DNA from: Saccharothrix tamanrassetensis
GTDB taxonomy: Bacteria; Actinomycetota; Actinomycetes; Mycobacteriales; Pseudonocardiaceae
DNA length: 64,000 nt
Assembly (NCBI RefSeq): GCF_014203665.1
Contig: NZ_JACHJN010000007.1
Location: forward strand, 126,059-190,058
Direction of reading: 5' to 3'
Part shown: positions 42,303 to 52,203 of the stretch, one piece after another
How positions within the stretch are numbered: position 1 is the first letter of the stretch
How the letters are laid out: each line of letters begins with the position of its first letter
Program-made: the position numbers and the translations under genes
The notes under the pieces: model-generated
What the model saw: only the letters and a program-made list of their open reading frames with translations
Database searches by the model: none
What the model was told of the DNA's origin: nothing

Positions 42303-45300
42303 ATGACCGACCCCGACGCCGGGTCCGCCGCGCGCAAGCGGGAGCTGCTGGCACGCCGGCTGCGCGAGCGCGCGGCGAAACCGGCCGCCTACCCGCTCTC
42401 GTTCGGCCAGCAGCGGCTGTGGTTCCTCGACAAGTTCTCGCCCGGTCGCGCGGTCTACAACATCCCGCTGGCGCTGCGCCTGCGCGGTGCGCTCGACCGG
42501 GCCGCTCTGCGAAGCGCGTTGGACCTCGTGGTGGCGCGGCACGCGGCTCTGCGCACCACGTTCCCGGACTCGGGCGGTGAGCCGGTGCAGTTGGTCGCAC
42601 CGACCGGGACCGTCACGCTGACCGACCACGAGCTGCCGGAGGGCGACCGGGACGCGGTGGCGCGCGCGTTCGCCGACCAGCGCGGTGCGATCGGGTTCGA
42701 CCTGCACCGGGGACCGTTGTTCACGGTGAGCCTCGGACGGTTCGCCGACGACGACCACGTCCTGGTGATGACCCTGCACCACATCATCGCCGACGCGTGG
42801 TCGCTCTCGGTGCTGCTGGGCGAGATCGGCGAGGGTTACGCGGCGGCGGTGGAGGGCCGTGCGCCGGAGCTGCCGGAACTGCGGTTGCAGTACCCGGACT
42901 TCGCGGTGTGGCAGCGGGACGGCATGGGCGACGAGGTCGCCGCCGCCCATCTCGACTACTGGGCGCGGCACCTGGCGGGTGCGCCCGAACTGTTGACGCT
43001 GCCGACCGACCGGCCGCGCCCGGCGGTGGCCACCTACCGGGGCGCGTTGCGCTACGGCGAGATCGCCGGCCCCGGCGTAGCCGCCTTGGAGAGCATGGCC
43101 CGTGCGCACGGCGCCACCCTGTTCATGGTGCTGTTGGCCGGGTTCGCGGCTCGGCTGGGCAGGCTGGCCGGGCAGGACGAAGTCGTGGTGGGCGCACCGG
43201 TCGCGGGCCGGTCGCACGCGGACCTGGAGGGCTTGATCGGGTTCTTCGTGAACACGTTGGCGCTGCGGACATCGGTGGCCGGCGATCCCACGTTCAGCGA
43301 GCTGCTGGCCAGGGTGCGCGACACCACCGTGGAGGGCCTGGCGCACGCCGAACTGCCGTTCGAACGGCTCGTGGAACACCTCCGCCCGCAGCGGAGCCTG
43401 GGCCACGCGCCGCTGTACCAGGCCCAGCTCATCCTCCAGAACACGCCGCCGCTGGACATCGGGCTGCCGGGGCTGGAGGTCGGCGGGATCACGCCCGACC
43501 CCGGGGTGTCGAAGTTCGACATCACGCTCGCCGTGGAGCGTCGGGGCGACACGCTCGCGCTGGGTGTCGAGTACAGCACCGAACTGTTCGACGAGTCGAC
43601 GATCGTCGACTTCACCGACCGGTTGATCGCGTTGCTCGGGGCGGCGGCGACGCACCCCGAGCGGAGGATCTCCGAGCTGGACGCGTTGACCGGCGTACGG
43701 CGTTGGGAGGTGTTGGAGGGGTTCAACAACACCGATCTGCCGTTGCCCTCGGCCACCACCGCGCTGGAGCTGATCTCGGGTGATCCCGGTGCGGTCGCGG
43801 TGTCCGGACTGTCCGGTGAGTCGTTGACGTACCGGGAGTTGGCCGAGCGGTCCGACCACGTGGCCGCGATGCTGCAAGCACACGGCGCCGGTCCGCTGGT
43901 GGCGCTGCACCTGCCCCGCACGCCGGATCTGGTGGCGGCGGTGCTGGGTGTCTGGAAGGCGGGCGCGGCCTACGTGCCGCTGGATCCCGGCTGGCCTGCG
44001 AACAGGCTGGCGTCGATGCTCGCCGATTCCGGTGCGGACGTGCTCATCACCGATGCTTCGCAGGAGCCGTTGACGTTCGAAGGGACCGTTCTGTCGCTCG
44101 CCGATCTGCGACCCGGTGTACCGCAACCGGTTCCGGTGGTGGGTGAAGACTTGGCCTACGTCATCTACACCTCCGGATCCACGGGCACACCGAAGGGTGT
44201 GGAGGTGCCGCACCGGGCGGTGGTGAACCTGCTGGCGTCGTTCAACCCCTTGTTCTCCCTGACGCCGCGGGACCGGCTCGCAGCGGTGACCACGTTGTCG
44301 TTCGACATCTCGGTGCTGGAACTGCTGTTGCCGCTCGTCACGGGTGGCGAAGTCGTCGTGGTGCCGGGGGAAACGGCCGGTGACGGCGCGGCGCTGCGCT
44401 CGCTGCTGGTGGAACGGGACGTGTCCGCGCTCCAGGCGACCCCGGCGACGTGGCGGCTCCTGCACGCTGCCGGTGGTGTCCCGGCCGTCGTCACGACCCG
44501 GGTGTGCGGCGGCGAGGCGCTCCCCCGTGACCTGGCCGACGACCTGCTGACCGAAGACTCGCTGTTGTGGAATGTCTACGGGCCGACGGAAACCACGGTC
44601 TGGTCGGCGGCCGGTCTGGTCGACCCGCCGCCGTCGCCGGTCGTCATCGGCCCGCCGATCGGCAACACGCGCCTGTACGTCCTGGACGCCGGCTTGGAAC
44701 CGGTACCGCCGGGAGTGGTGGGTGAGCTGCACATCGGTGGCATGGGGGTGGCGCGCGGGTACCACGGCCGTCCCGACCTGACCGCCGACCGCTTCGTGCC
44801 GGACCCGTTCTCGCCTACGCCGGGGAGCAGGCTGTACGCGACCGGTGACCTGGTCCGTCACCGCGCGGACGGGACGCTGGACTTCCTGGGTCGGGCCGAC
44901 CACCAGGTGAAGGTGCGCGGGTTCCGCATCGAGCTGGGCGAGATCGAGACCGCGCTGTTGGAGTCCGGCGAGGTGCGCGAGGCCGTTGTGGTGCCCCGTG
45001 ACGGGCGGTTGGTCGCGTATGTGGTGCCGGAGAAGCGTTCCGACGATCTCTGGGCACGGTTGCGGGTCGGGCTGGCCGAGCGGTTGCCCGAGTACATGCT
45101 GCCCGCCACCGCGGTCGTGCTGGATGCGCTGCCGCTGACGCCCAACGGGAAGACCGACCGCAGTGCTCTACCGGAACCGACCTGGGCGACTGCCGGTGAA
45201 CGCGTTGCGCCGCGTGACGCCGTGGAAGAGGTGCTGGCGGGCATCTGGCGCGAGGTGCTGGGACTGACCGAGATCGGTGTGCACGACGACTTCTTCGCGT

Positions 45301-45530
45301 TGGGCGGTCATTCGCTGCTCGCGGCGAAGGTCCTCGCGCGGGTGCACGGCGCGTTCGCCGTCACGGTCCCGATCGGTCGGATGTTCGCGGCACCGACCAT
45401 CGCCGGTATGGCGTCCGCGCTGGCGTCGTTGGACTCCCCCGATCGCATCGCCGCGGTCGCGGAGTTGCGCGTGCAGTTGGCGGGCATGTCGAACGAAGAG
45501 GTCGAAGCGATGCTCGGGGAGGCACCGTGA
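42303..45530 (+). CDS. NRPS module C-A-PCP, glycine-like code
   Basis: A 1075-aa single module. The C domain motif at 159-165 is HHIIADA, with alanine in place of the usual final glycine; the catalytic second His and the Asp remain. The A domain has YTSGSTGTPKG at 622-632. My reading of the ten specificity residues, DILQVGVVWK, is close to known glycine codes (DILQLGLIWK). The PCP has S1004 in FFALGGHSL. The N-terminus (ARKRELLARRLRERAAKPA) is a charged helix typical of a docking region, and the C-terminal tail is SNEEVEAMLGEAP. Its TGA overlaps the MFS start (GTGA). Glycine is a prediction from alignment by eye. Confidence 0.93.
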   Translation: MTDPDAGSAARKRELLARRLRERAAKPAAYPLSFGQQRLWFLDKFSPGRAVYNIPLALRLRGALDRAALRSALDLVVARHAALRTTFPDSGGEPVQLVAPTGTVTLTDHELPEGDRDAVARAFADQRGAIGFDLHRGPLFTVSLGRFADDDHVLVMTLHHIIADAWSLSVLLGEIGEGYAAAVEGRAPELPELRLQYPDFAVWQRDGMGDEVAAAHLDYWARHLAGAPELLTLPTDRPRPAVATYRGALRYGEIAGPGVAALESMARAHGATLFMVLLAGFAARLGRLAGQDEVVVGAPVAGRSHADLEGLIGFFVNTLALRTSVAGDPTFSELLARVRDTTVEGLAHAELPFERLVEHLRPQRSLGHAPLYQAQLILQNTPPLDIGLPGLEVGGITPDPGVSKFDITLAVERRGDTLALGVEYSTELFDESTIVDFTDRLIALLGAAATHPERRISELDALTGVRRWEVLEGFNNTDLPLPSATTALELISGDPGAVAVSGLSGESLTYRELAERSDHVAAMLQAHGAGPLVALHLPRTPDLVAAVLGVWKAGAAYVPLDPGWPANRLASMLADSGADVLITDASQEPLTFEGTVLSLADLRPGVPQPVPVVGEDLAYVIYTSGSTGTPKGVEVPHRAVVNLLASFNPLFSLTPRDRLAAVTTLSFDISVLELLLPLVTGGEVVVVPGETAGDGAALRSLLVERDVSALQATPATWRLLHAAGGVPAVVTTRVCGGEALPRDLADDLLTEDSLLWNVYGPTETTVWSAAGLVDPPPSPVVIGPPIGNTRLYVLDAGLEPVPPGVVGELHIGGMGVARGYHGRPDLTADRFVPDPFSPTPGSRLYATGDLVRHRADGTLDFLGRADHQVKVRGFRIELGEIETALLESGEVREAVVVPRDGRLVAYVVPEKRSDDLWARLRVGLAERLPEYMLPATAVVLDALPLTPNGKTDRSALPEPTWATAGERVAPRDAVEEVLAGIWREVLGLTEIGVHDDFFALGGHSLLAAKVLARVHGAFAVTVPIGRMFAAPTIAGMASALASLDSPDRIAAVAELRVQLAGMSNEEVEAMLGEAP

Positions 45531-46813
45531 AGCGGTTCGCCGTCGTCTGGGCCGGTCAGCTCGTTTCGGTGATCGGCTCGGCGTTGACCGCGTTCGTGCT
45601 CGGGGTCTGGGTGTACCTGGGCACGGGCTCGGTGACGCAGTTCGTGCTGATCCAGTTCTGCGCGGTGGTGCCGGGGATCCTGCTGGCCCCGTACGCCGGC
45701 GCCCTGGCGGATCGCTACGACCGCAAGAAGATCATGCTGTTCGCGGACAGCGGCGCGGGTGTCGTCACGGTCCTGTTGCTGGTCGCGGTGAGCGCGGACG
45801 CGTTGGCCGTGTGGCAGATCTACCTCGCCTCGGCGTTGACTGCGACGCTGAACCTGTTCCACTTCATCGCGTACCAGGCGTTGGTGCCCGCGTTGGTGCC
45901 GCAGAAGCACCTGGGCCGGGTGAACGGGCTGATGCAGCTCACCCAGGGCGTGCAGATCGCCGCACCGCTCGTGGCGGGCGCCCTGCTGGGATTGGTCGGG
46001 CTGCGCGGTGTGCTGATCATCGACGTGGTGTCCATGGCGTTCGCGGTCACGGCCCTGCTGATGGCTCGGCTCCCGGTGGTCGCGGGCGGCGGCGCCGAGG
46101 GTGGCGAGACCGGGATCGGTGCCGGGCTGCGGTGGCTCAGGGGCGCACCGGGGTTGTTCGTGCTGTGCGCGGTGTTCGGGGTGTGGAACTTCCTGTTCGC
46201 CATCGCGGGTGGGCTGGTGCAGCCGCTGATCCTGTCGTTCTCCAGCCCCGCGACGCTGGGTGTGCTGATGGCGGCGGGCGGCAGCGGGCTGTTCGTCGGC
46301 GGGCTGGTGATGGGCGCGTGGGGTGGGCCCAGGCGGCGGGTGCACGGCATCTACCTGGGGTTGGCGCTGGGTGGTGTGTTCCTGGTGCTGCACAGCCTCG
46401 CGCCGTCGCCGTGGCTGATCGGGCTGGCCGCGCCGGCGTTCCTGTTCACGTTGCCGCTGATGAACACCTGCTGTGTGACGTTGTTGCAGACCAAGGTCGA
46501 CCCGGCCGTGCTGGGCCGGGTGCTGGCCGTCGTGCGGATGCTCAGCACCGCCGCGATGCCCGTCGCGTTCCTGCTGATAGGACCGTTGTCCGACGGCGTG
46601 GCCGAACCCCTGATGGCGGCCGACGGCGCGTTGGCGTCGTCGCTGGGCACGCTCATCGGCGTCGGCGAGGGCCGGGGTATCGCCTTGATCTTCCTGGTGG
46701 TCGGCGTGCTGATGCTGGCGCTGACCGCCTACGCCTGGTCGCGCCCACGCCTGCGGGCCGTGGACGACCTGCCCGACGCGGTGGCCGAGACACCGGAAAG
46801 GACACTCCAGTGA
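45527..46813 (+). CDS. MFS transporter (DHA3-like), probable product exporter
   Basis: A 428-aa protein with about 12 hydrophobic helices. The opening FAVVWAGQLVSVIGSALTAF and the loop GALADRYDRKKIMLFADSG match macrolide-type MFS efflux pumps (DHA3). It sits inside the NRPS operon, overlapping NRPS3 (GTGA at 45527) and NRPS4 (GTGA at 46810), so it is made with the synthetases and probably exports or gives resistance to the product. GTG start at 45527. Confidence 0.92.
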   Translation: MKRFAVVWAGQLVSVIGSALTAFVLGVWVYLGTGSVTQFVLIQFCAVVPGILLAPYAGALADRYDRKKIMLFADSGAGVVTVLLLVAVSADALAVWQIYLASALTATLNLFHFIAYQALVPALVPQKHLGRVNGLMQLTQGVQIAAPLVAGALLGLVGLRGVLIIDVVSMAFAVTALLMARLPVVAGGGAEGGETGIGAGLRWLRGAPGLFVLCAVFGVWNFLFAIAGGLVQPLILSFSSPATLGVLMAAGGSGLFVGGLVMGAWGGPRRRVHGIYLGLALGGVFLVLHSLAPSPWLIGLAAPAFLFTLPLMNTCCVTLLQTKVDPAVLGRVLAVVRMLSTAAMPVAFLLIGPLSDGVAEPLMAADGALASSLGTLIGVGEGRGIALIFLVVGVLMLALTAYAWSRPRLRAVDDLPDAVAETPERTLQ

Positions 46814-49800
46814 CCGACTTGTCCGACCACCGCGAGCGGCTGCTCGAACGGCTGCTCGCCCAGCGCGGCCTGGCTGCCGCGAAGCACGAGATCCCTCGAC
46901 GGCCCGAAGGTGCCGTCGTCCCGCTGTCGGGCAACCAGCGCGGTCTGTGGCTGACCAGCCGGCTGGGGCTGGACGCCGGCGCGTACGCGATGTTCGTGGC
47001 GTTGCGGGTCGCCGGGGAGGTCGACCCGGCGCGGTTGCGGACTGCGGTCGGGGTGGTGGTGCAGCGGCACGAGGCGTTGCGGACCCGGATCGCGGAGCGG
47101 GAAGGGGTGGCCCAGCAGGTCGTGGAGTCCCGGTTGTCGGTCGACGTGCCGGTGACCGACCTCGGGGACCAGGATCTCCAGAGCGTCGTCGCGTCCGAGG
47201 TGGACACCCCGTTCGACCTGGAGACCGGTCCGCTGCTGCGCGTCCGGTTGGTCCGGGTCGCACCGGGTGACAGCGTCGTGGTCGTCACGGGGCACCACAT
47301 CGTGTGTGACGACCTGTCGTTGGGCATCGTCGCGCAGGAGATCGGTGAGGTGTACGCGGGGGCCGAACTCGGGGCCGAGGGCGTCCAGTTCCCGGACTAC
47401 ACGCACTGGCAGGCGGATCGGCTGGCCGACGGTGAGCGGCAGCGGCAGCTGGACCACTGGGCGGAACGCCTGGCGGGTGCGCCCGACGTGCTGGACCTCG
47501 CTTCGGACCGGCCGCGCAACCGGAACCGCACCGTCGCGGGTGGCAGTCACCGGTTCGTGGTGCCGGCGGGGTTGGCCGACCGGTTGGCGGAGCTGACCCG
47601 TGCGCACGGGTGCACGACGTTCGCCGGGATGCTGGCGGTGTTCTCGATCGTCCTGTCGCGGCGGTCGCAGAGCGGTGACCTGGTGATCGGGTCGCCCACC
47701 ACGCACCGGCCGTTCCCCGAGCTGGAGCGGTCGGTCGGGATGTTCGTGACCACGACCGCGCTGCGGATGGACCTGTCCGGCGATCCCACCGTCGCGGAGC
47801 TGTTCGGCCGTGCGAAGTCGACGGCCGTCGACGCGCTCGACCACGCCGAAGTGAGCTTCGACGAGGTCGCCGCCCGGGTGGCGCCCCGTCGTGACCTCGC
47901 CCATCACCCGTTGTTCCAGGTGATGCTGGTGCTCAACCGGGGTGGCGCGAGCGACGAGTGGGCGGGGATGCCCGCCGAGGTGCTGCCGGTCGACCGGGGT
48001 ACCAGTCGGTTCGACCTGACGCTGCACGTGCGGGAAACCGACGGGGACTGGCCGGCGAACCTGGACTACAGCACCGACCTGTTCGAGCCGGACACCGTCG
48101 CGCGCCTGGCCGACCAGGTGCTGGCCGTGCTGGAAGCGGTGGTGCGGCACCCGGACGCCCGCCTGTCGGCGCTGGACACGACGACCGAGGCGGATCGGAT
48201 CGCGGCTGCCGCGTTGAACGGGCCGGCCAGGGCGGCGGCTCCGGCCGACGTGTTGACGCGGATCGGCGTTCAGGTCGCCGAGCAGCCGGACACCACAGCG
48301 GTGCTCGCGTTGCACGCCGACGGGACGGCCGCCGGCGAGTTGACGTTCGGCCAATTGGACCGTCGGGCGAACCGGGTCGCGCAGGTGCTCGTGGAATCGG
48401 GTGTCCGGACCGAGGTTCCGGTGGGGCTGGCGCTGCGGGCCGGGCCCGACGCGTTGGTGGCGTTGCTGGCGATCCTCAAGGCGGGCGGGGCCTATGTGCC
48501 GCTCGATCCCGGGCATCCGCCGGTCCGGCTGGCGGGGTTGCTCGCCGACTGCGGCGCGCCGGTGGTGATCACCGCGCCGGGGAGCCGTGACCGGTTCCCG
48601 GAGTTCCACGGAGTGCTGCTGGACACGGCCGACGACGCGTTCCGCGGGGAGGCCGCGGAGCCACCGGGGGTGGAGGTGGCGCGGCAGGGGTTGGCCTACG
48701 TCATCTACACGTCGGGGTCCACCGGTGTGCCGAAGGGCGTCCAGGTCCAGCACGACACGTTGGCCAACCTGACCGATGCGTTCATCGAGTTGCACGACTT
48801 CGGTGCCGGTCAGCGGATTCTGATGATCCCGCCGCTGAGCTTCGACGCCTCGGTGGGCGATGTCTTCCCGGCGTGGTGCGCGGGCGCGGCCGTGGTGGTG
48901 CACCCGGAACCGGCGACCGTCGGTGGCGCGGACCTGTTGCGGCTGTGTGCCGAGCACCGGTTGACGGCGGTGGACGCGCCCGCCGCGCTGTGGAAGCGGT
49001 GGGTCGCCGATCTCGAGGGTGTGACGGATGCGGGCGGTCCGTTGCGGGTGATGATGATCGGCGGTGAGGCCGTGCCGCCGCAGGCCGTCGCCGACTGGGC
49101 CAAGGCGACCGGCGTGGCGCTGGTCAACCACTACGGGCCTACCGAGACGACGGTGTGCGTTACGGCCTACCGGACGGTGGACGCGGCGGAGGTCGACCCG
49201 CGTTCGGCTACGTTGCCGATCGGGCGGCCGTTGGCCGGGGTGCGGACCTACGTGCTGGACGGGAACCTGCGGCCCTCGCCGGTCGGCGTTCCCGGACAGC
49301 TGTACGTGGGCGGGACGGCGCCGGCCCGTGGGTACCGGGGTGATCCGGGGCGTACCGCGTCGGTGTACGTACCGGACCCGAGGGTGCCGGGCGGCCGGAT
49401 GTACCGGACCGGGGACCTGGTGCGGCTGTTGCCCGGTGGGACGCTGGAGTTCCTCGGTCGCGTCGATGACCAGGTGAAGCTGCGCGGGCACCGGATCGAG
49501 CCGGGTGAGGTGCGGGCGGCGCTGCTCAAGCACCCTGGGGTGGCCGAAGCCGCTGTCGCGGTGCGGGCGGACACGCTGGTGGCGTACGTCGTGCCGCGTG
49601 ACGACGCTCCCGAGCTGGACGAGCTGCGGGCGTTCTGCGCCGAGCACCTGCCGGAGGCGATGCTGCCGGGCGCTCGGGTGGTGATGGCGGAACTCCCGCT
49701 CACCGCGCACGGGAAGGTCGACGTCGCGAAGCTGCCCGAGCCGGATGTGACCGCTGCGCCGTACGAGCCCCCGCAGACGCCGGTCGAGCGGGCGTTGGCG

Positions 49801-51195
49801 GAGATCTGGGGAGAGGTGCTCAACGCGCCGTTGGTGGGGCGGCACGACTCGTTCTTCGGGCTGGGCGGGCACTCGCTGGTGGCGGCGGCGGTGTTGGCGA
49901 AGGTGCGGCAGCTGCTCGGGGTGACGGTGCCGTTGCGGGCGCTGTTCGCCACCGCCGACCTCGCGGAGCTGGCCGAGGTGGTGGAGCACGCCGCGTCGTC
50001 GGACCACACGTTCGCCAAGCGGTACCGGTCCGGGCTGCCCAGCGTCGAGCAGATGCGGTTGGACGCCGTGCCGCCCGCGGATATCGAGGCCCGGTTCCCG
50101 CTGCGGACCGGGACGCCGGAGAGGGTCCTGCTGACGGGTGCGACCGGTTTCCTGGGTGCCCACCTGTTGGGCGAGTTGCTGACCCGGACCGATGCCGAGG
50201 TGCACTGCCTGGTGCGGGCGGAGACCCCGGCGGTGGCGGCGGCACGCATCCGGGCGAACCTGCGGCGGGCCCACCTGGACGTGCCCGAGGAGCAGTTGGC
50301 GCGGGTGGTGCCGATCATCGGTGACCTGTCGAAGCCGTTGCTGGGGTTGACCGAGCGCGAGTTCGACGGGCTCGCCGAGAGCATGGACGCCGTCTACCAC
50401 AACGGTGCGGTGATGAACTTCGTGCTCACGTACGAGTGGATGATGCCGCCGCACGTGGGCAGCACGATCGACGTGCTGCGGCTGGCGACGCGGTATGCCA
50501 CCAAGCCGTTGCACCTCATGTCGACGCTCGGGGTCTTCCTGGGGGCTACCTACGACAAGCAGCTGATCACGGAAGCCGACCGGGCGGAGGACCCCACCGG
50601 GCTGGACACCGGCTACCACACCACGAAGTGGGTGGCGGACATGATGGGTGTGCTGGCCCGTGACCGGGGTGTGCCGGTGTCGGTCCACCGGATCGCCGCC
50701 ATCGTGGGCGACGTGCGGACGGGTACGGCGAAGACCGAGTCGTACTTGAGCCGGCAGATCGCCACCTGTGCGCACACCGGGGCGGTGCCGCGCACCGCCG
50801 ACGTCATCGACATGCTGCCGGTGGACCGGTTGGCCGGGGCGATCGCCGGCATCTCGACCCGACCGGAGCCGGCGGGACGGGACTTCCACTACTACCGGGC
50901 GGACGGGTTCACCTACGCCGATCTCGGGGAGGTGCTGAACGCCAAGGGATATCCGGCGAAGGTGCTGGAGTACCCGGAGTGGCGGGCCCTGATGCTGGAG
51001 AACCCGGACAGCGCGTTCGGCCCGTTGGCGTTCGGGTTGACCGCCACGCACCGGGCGCACCCGGTGTTCGACTGCTCGGCCACGTGGGCCGCCGCGGCGG
51101 AATGCGGCGTGGAGTTCCCGCCGGCGGACGCCGAGATGATCGCCCGCCACGTCGACTACCTCGCCAGCGCTGGCGTCATGCCGGAAAGGTCCTGA
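46810..51195 (+). CDS. Terminal NRPS module C-A-PCP with thioester reductase
   Basis: A 1461-aa terminal module. The C domain motif at 162-168 is HHIVCDD, with Asp in place of Gly. The A domain has YTSGSTGVPKG from 633; my reading of its code, DAGDMGHVCK, matches nothing I know. The PCP has S1022 in FFGLGGHSL. The C-terminal reductase (about 1095-1461) has the NAD(P)H motif GATGFLG at 1110-1116 and catalytic Y1269/K1273 in YHTTKW. Such domains release the peptide as an aldehyde, sometimes reduced further to an alcohol or cyclised. There is no TE domain. GTG 46810 overlaps the exporter stop. It is the only release domain found. Confidence 0.93.
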   Translation: MTDLSDHRERLLERLLAQRGLAAAKHEIPRRPEGAVVPLSGNQRGLWLTSRLGLDAGAYAMFVALRVAGEVDPARLRTAVGVVVQRHEALRTRIAEREGVAQQVVESRLSVDVPVTDLGDQDLQSVVASEVDTPFDLETGPLLRVRLVRVAPGDSVVVVTGHHIVCDDLSLGIVAQEIGEVYAGAELGAEGVQFPDYTHWQADRLADGERQRQLDHWAERLAGAPDVLDLASDRPRNRNRTVAGGSHRFVVPAGLADRLAELTRAHGCTTFAGMLAVFSIVLSRRSQSGDLVIGSPTTHRPFPELERSVGMFVTTTALRMDLSGDPTVAELFGRAKSTAVDALDHAEVSFDEVAARVAPRRDLAHHPLFQVMLVLNRGGASDEWAGMPAEVLPVDRGTSRFDLTLHVRETDGDWPANLDYSTDLFEPDTVARLADQVLAVLEAVVRHPDARLSALDTTTEADRIAAAALNGPARAAAPADVLTRIGVQVAEQPDTTAVLALHADGTAAGELTFGQLDRRANRVAQVLVESGVRTEVPVGLALRAGPDALVALLAILKAGGAYVPLDPGHPPVRLAGLLADCGAPVVITAPGSRDRFPEFHGVLLDTADDAFRGEAAEPPGVEVARQGLAYVIYTSGSTGVPKGVQVQHDTLANLTDAFIELHDFGAGQRILMIPPLSFDASVGDVFPAWCAGAAVVVHPEPATVGGADLLRLCAEHRLTAVDAPAALWKRWVADLEGVTDAGGPLRVMMIGGEAVPPQAVADWAKATGVALVNHYGPTETTVCVTAYRTVDAAEVDPRSATLPIGRPLAGVRTYVLDGNLRPSPVGVPGQLYVGGTAPARGYRGDPGRTASVYVPDPRVPGGRMYRTGDLVRLLPGGTLEFLGRVDDQVKLRGHRIEPGEVRAALLKHPGVAEAAVAVRADTLVAYVVPRDDAPELDELRAFCAEHLPEAMLPGARVVMAELPLTAHGKVDVAKLPEPDVTAAPYEPPQTPVERALAEIWGEVLNAPLVGRHDSFFGLGGHSLVAAAVLAKVRQLLGVTVPLRALFATADLAELAEVVEHAASSDHTFAKRYRSGLPSVEQMRLDAVPPADIEARFPLRTGTPERVLLTGATGFLGAHLLGELLTRTDAEVHCLVRAETPAVAAARIRANLRRAHLDVPEEQLARVVPIIGDLSKPLLGLTEREFDGLAESMDAVYHNGAVMNFVLTYEWMMPPHVGSTIDVLRLATRYATKPLHLMSTLGVFLGATYDKQLITEADRAEDPTGLDTGYHTTKWVADMMGVLARDRGVPVSVHRIAAIVGDVRTGTAKTESYLSRQIATCAHTGAVPRTADVIDMLPVDRLAGAIAGISTRPEPAGRDFHYYRADGFTYADLGEVLNAKGYPAKVLEYPEWRALMLENPDSAFGPLAFGLTATHRAHPVFDCSATWAAAAECGVEFPPADAEMIARHVDYLASAGVMPERS

Positions 51196-51197
51196 TC

Positions 51198-52196
51198 ATG
51201 CCACTGCACTTGGAACCGGGTGATGGCCCGCCGTCCTTCGTGGACCTACTGGCGACAGCCGGGTATCGCGCCATGGCGGCCGGGCTGCGGTTGGGGGTCT
51301 TCGAGGCGTTGAGCGGTCGGGCGCTGTCCTCCGGGGAGTTGGCGGAGGATTTGGGCACGGACCCGCGGGGTACCGGTTTGCTCGCCGAGGCCCTGGTGGC
51401 GTTCGGGTACCTGGAGAAGGGCGAGGACGGGTACGGCAACGCGCCACTGACGCAGAAGTGGTTGGCCGGGAACGGGTACGGCGAGGTCGACCGGTTCTGG
51501 TCGACGGTGTTGTTCGAGTCCTGGGACGGGTTGGAGGACTCGATCCGGGCCGGGAAGCCCGCGCTGGACTTCTACGGGTGGCTCTCGGAGCGGCCGGAGA
51601 CGCTCGCCAGGTTCCAGAGGATGTTGTCGGGGCACGCGGACAGCATCGCGCCCGAGGTGACGTCGCTGGTGCCGGTGGGTGCCCGGTTGCTGGACCTGGG
51701 TGGCGGGCACGCCAAGTACGCGATTCGGCTGTGTGTCGAGCATCCCGGGCTGCGGGCGACCGTCATCGACCTCGATGCGGCGCTGGCGGTCGGTGCCGGG
51801 GCGGTGACGGACGCGGGGCTGTCGAACCGGATCGAGCTGCGGCCGGGCGACTACGACGAGCTGGACCTCGGGTCCGACTACGACACGGTGCTGCTGTTCA
51901 ACGTGGTGCACGGGCGGACGGCGGCGGCGAACCGGGAGCTGCTGCGGCGGGTTGCCGGGGCGTTGCGGAGTGGTGGCTCGGTGGTGCTGCTGGAGCACGA
52001 CGAGCACAGCGAGGACCCCGCGTCGGATGCGTTCGCCCGGGTGTTCAGCCTCAACCTGTTCCACGGGCAGGGTGGGCAGGTCTACGCGGCGGGCGAGATC
52101 GAGGATTGGTTGGCCGGGGCGGGGTTCGGCGAAGTGACCACCCATCCGCTGCGCAGTTCACCCGGGCAGTCGTTGATCGTGGCGCGGAAGTCGTAG
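51198..52196 (+). CDS. SAM-dependent O-methyltransferase
   Basis: A 332-aa small-molecule O-methyltransferase of the acetylserotonin/plant OMT type. The N-terminal helical dimerisation region (FVDLLATAGYRAMAAGLRLG) and winged segment (LAEDLGTDPRGTGLLAEAL) precede a Rossmann domain with LLDLGGGHAKYA at 164-175. The expected catalytic His of plant-type OMTs is not clear (NVVHGRT region). It starts 2 bp after the NRPS4 stop at ATG 51198 and ends the coupled block. A phenolic hydroxyl made by the kynurenine-type monooxygenase would be a natural substrate (inference). Confidence 0.88.
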   Translation: MPLHLEPGDGPPSFVDLLATAGYRAMAAGLRLGVFEALSGRALSSGELAEDLGTDPRGTGLLAEALVAFGYLEKGEDGYGNAPLTQKWLAGNGYGEVDRFWSTVLFESWDGLEDSIRAGKPALDFYGWLSERPETLARFQRMLSGHADSIAPEVTSLVPVGARLLDLGGGHAKYAIRLCVEHPGLRATVIDLDAALAVGAGAVTDAGLSNRIELRPGDYDELDLGSDYDTVLLFNVVHGRTAAANRELLRRVAGALRSGGSVVLLEHDEHSEDPASDAFARVFSLNLFHGQGGQVYAAGEIEDWLAGAGFGEVTTHPLRSSPGQSLIVARKS

Positions 52197-52203
52197 GAGG
52201 CGA

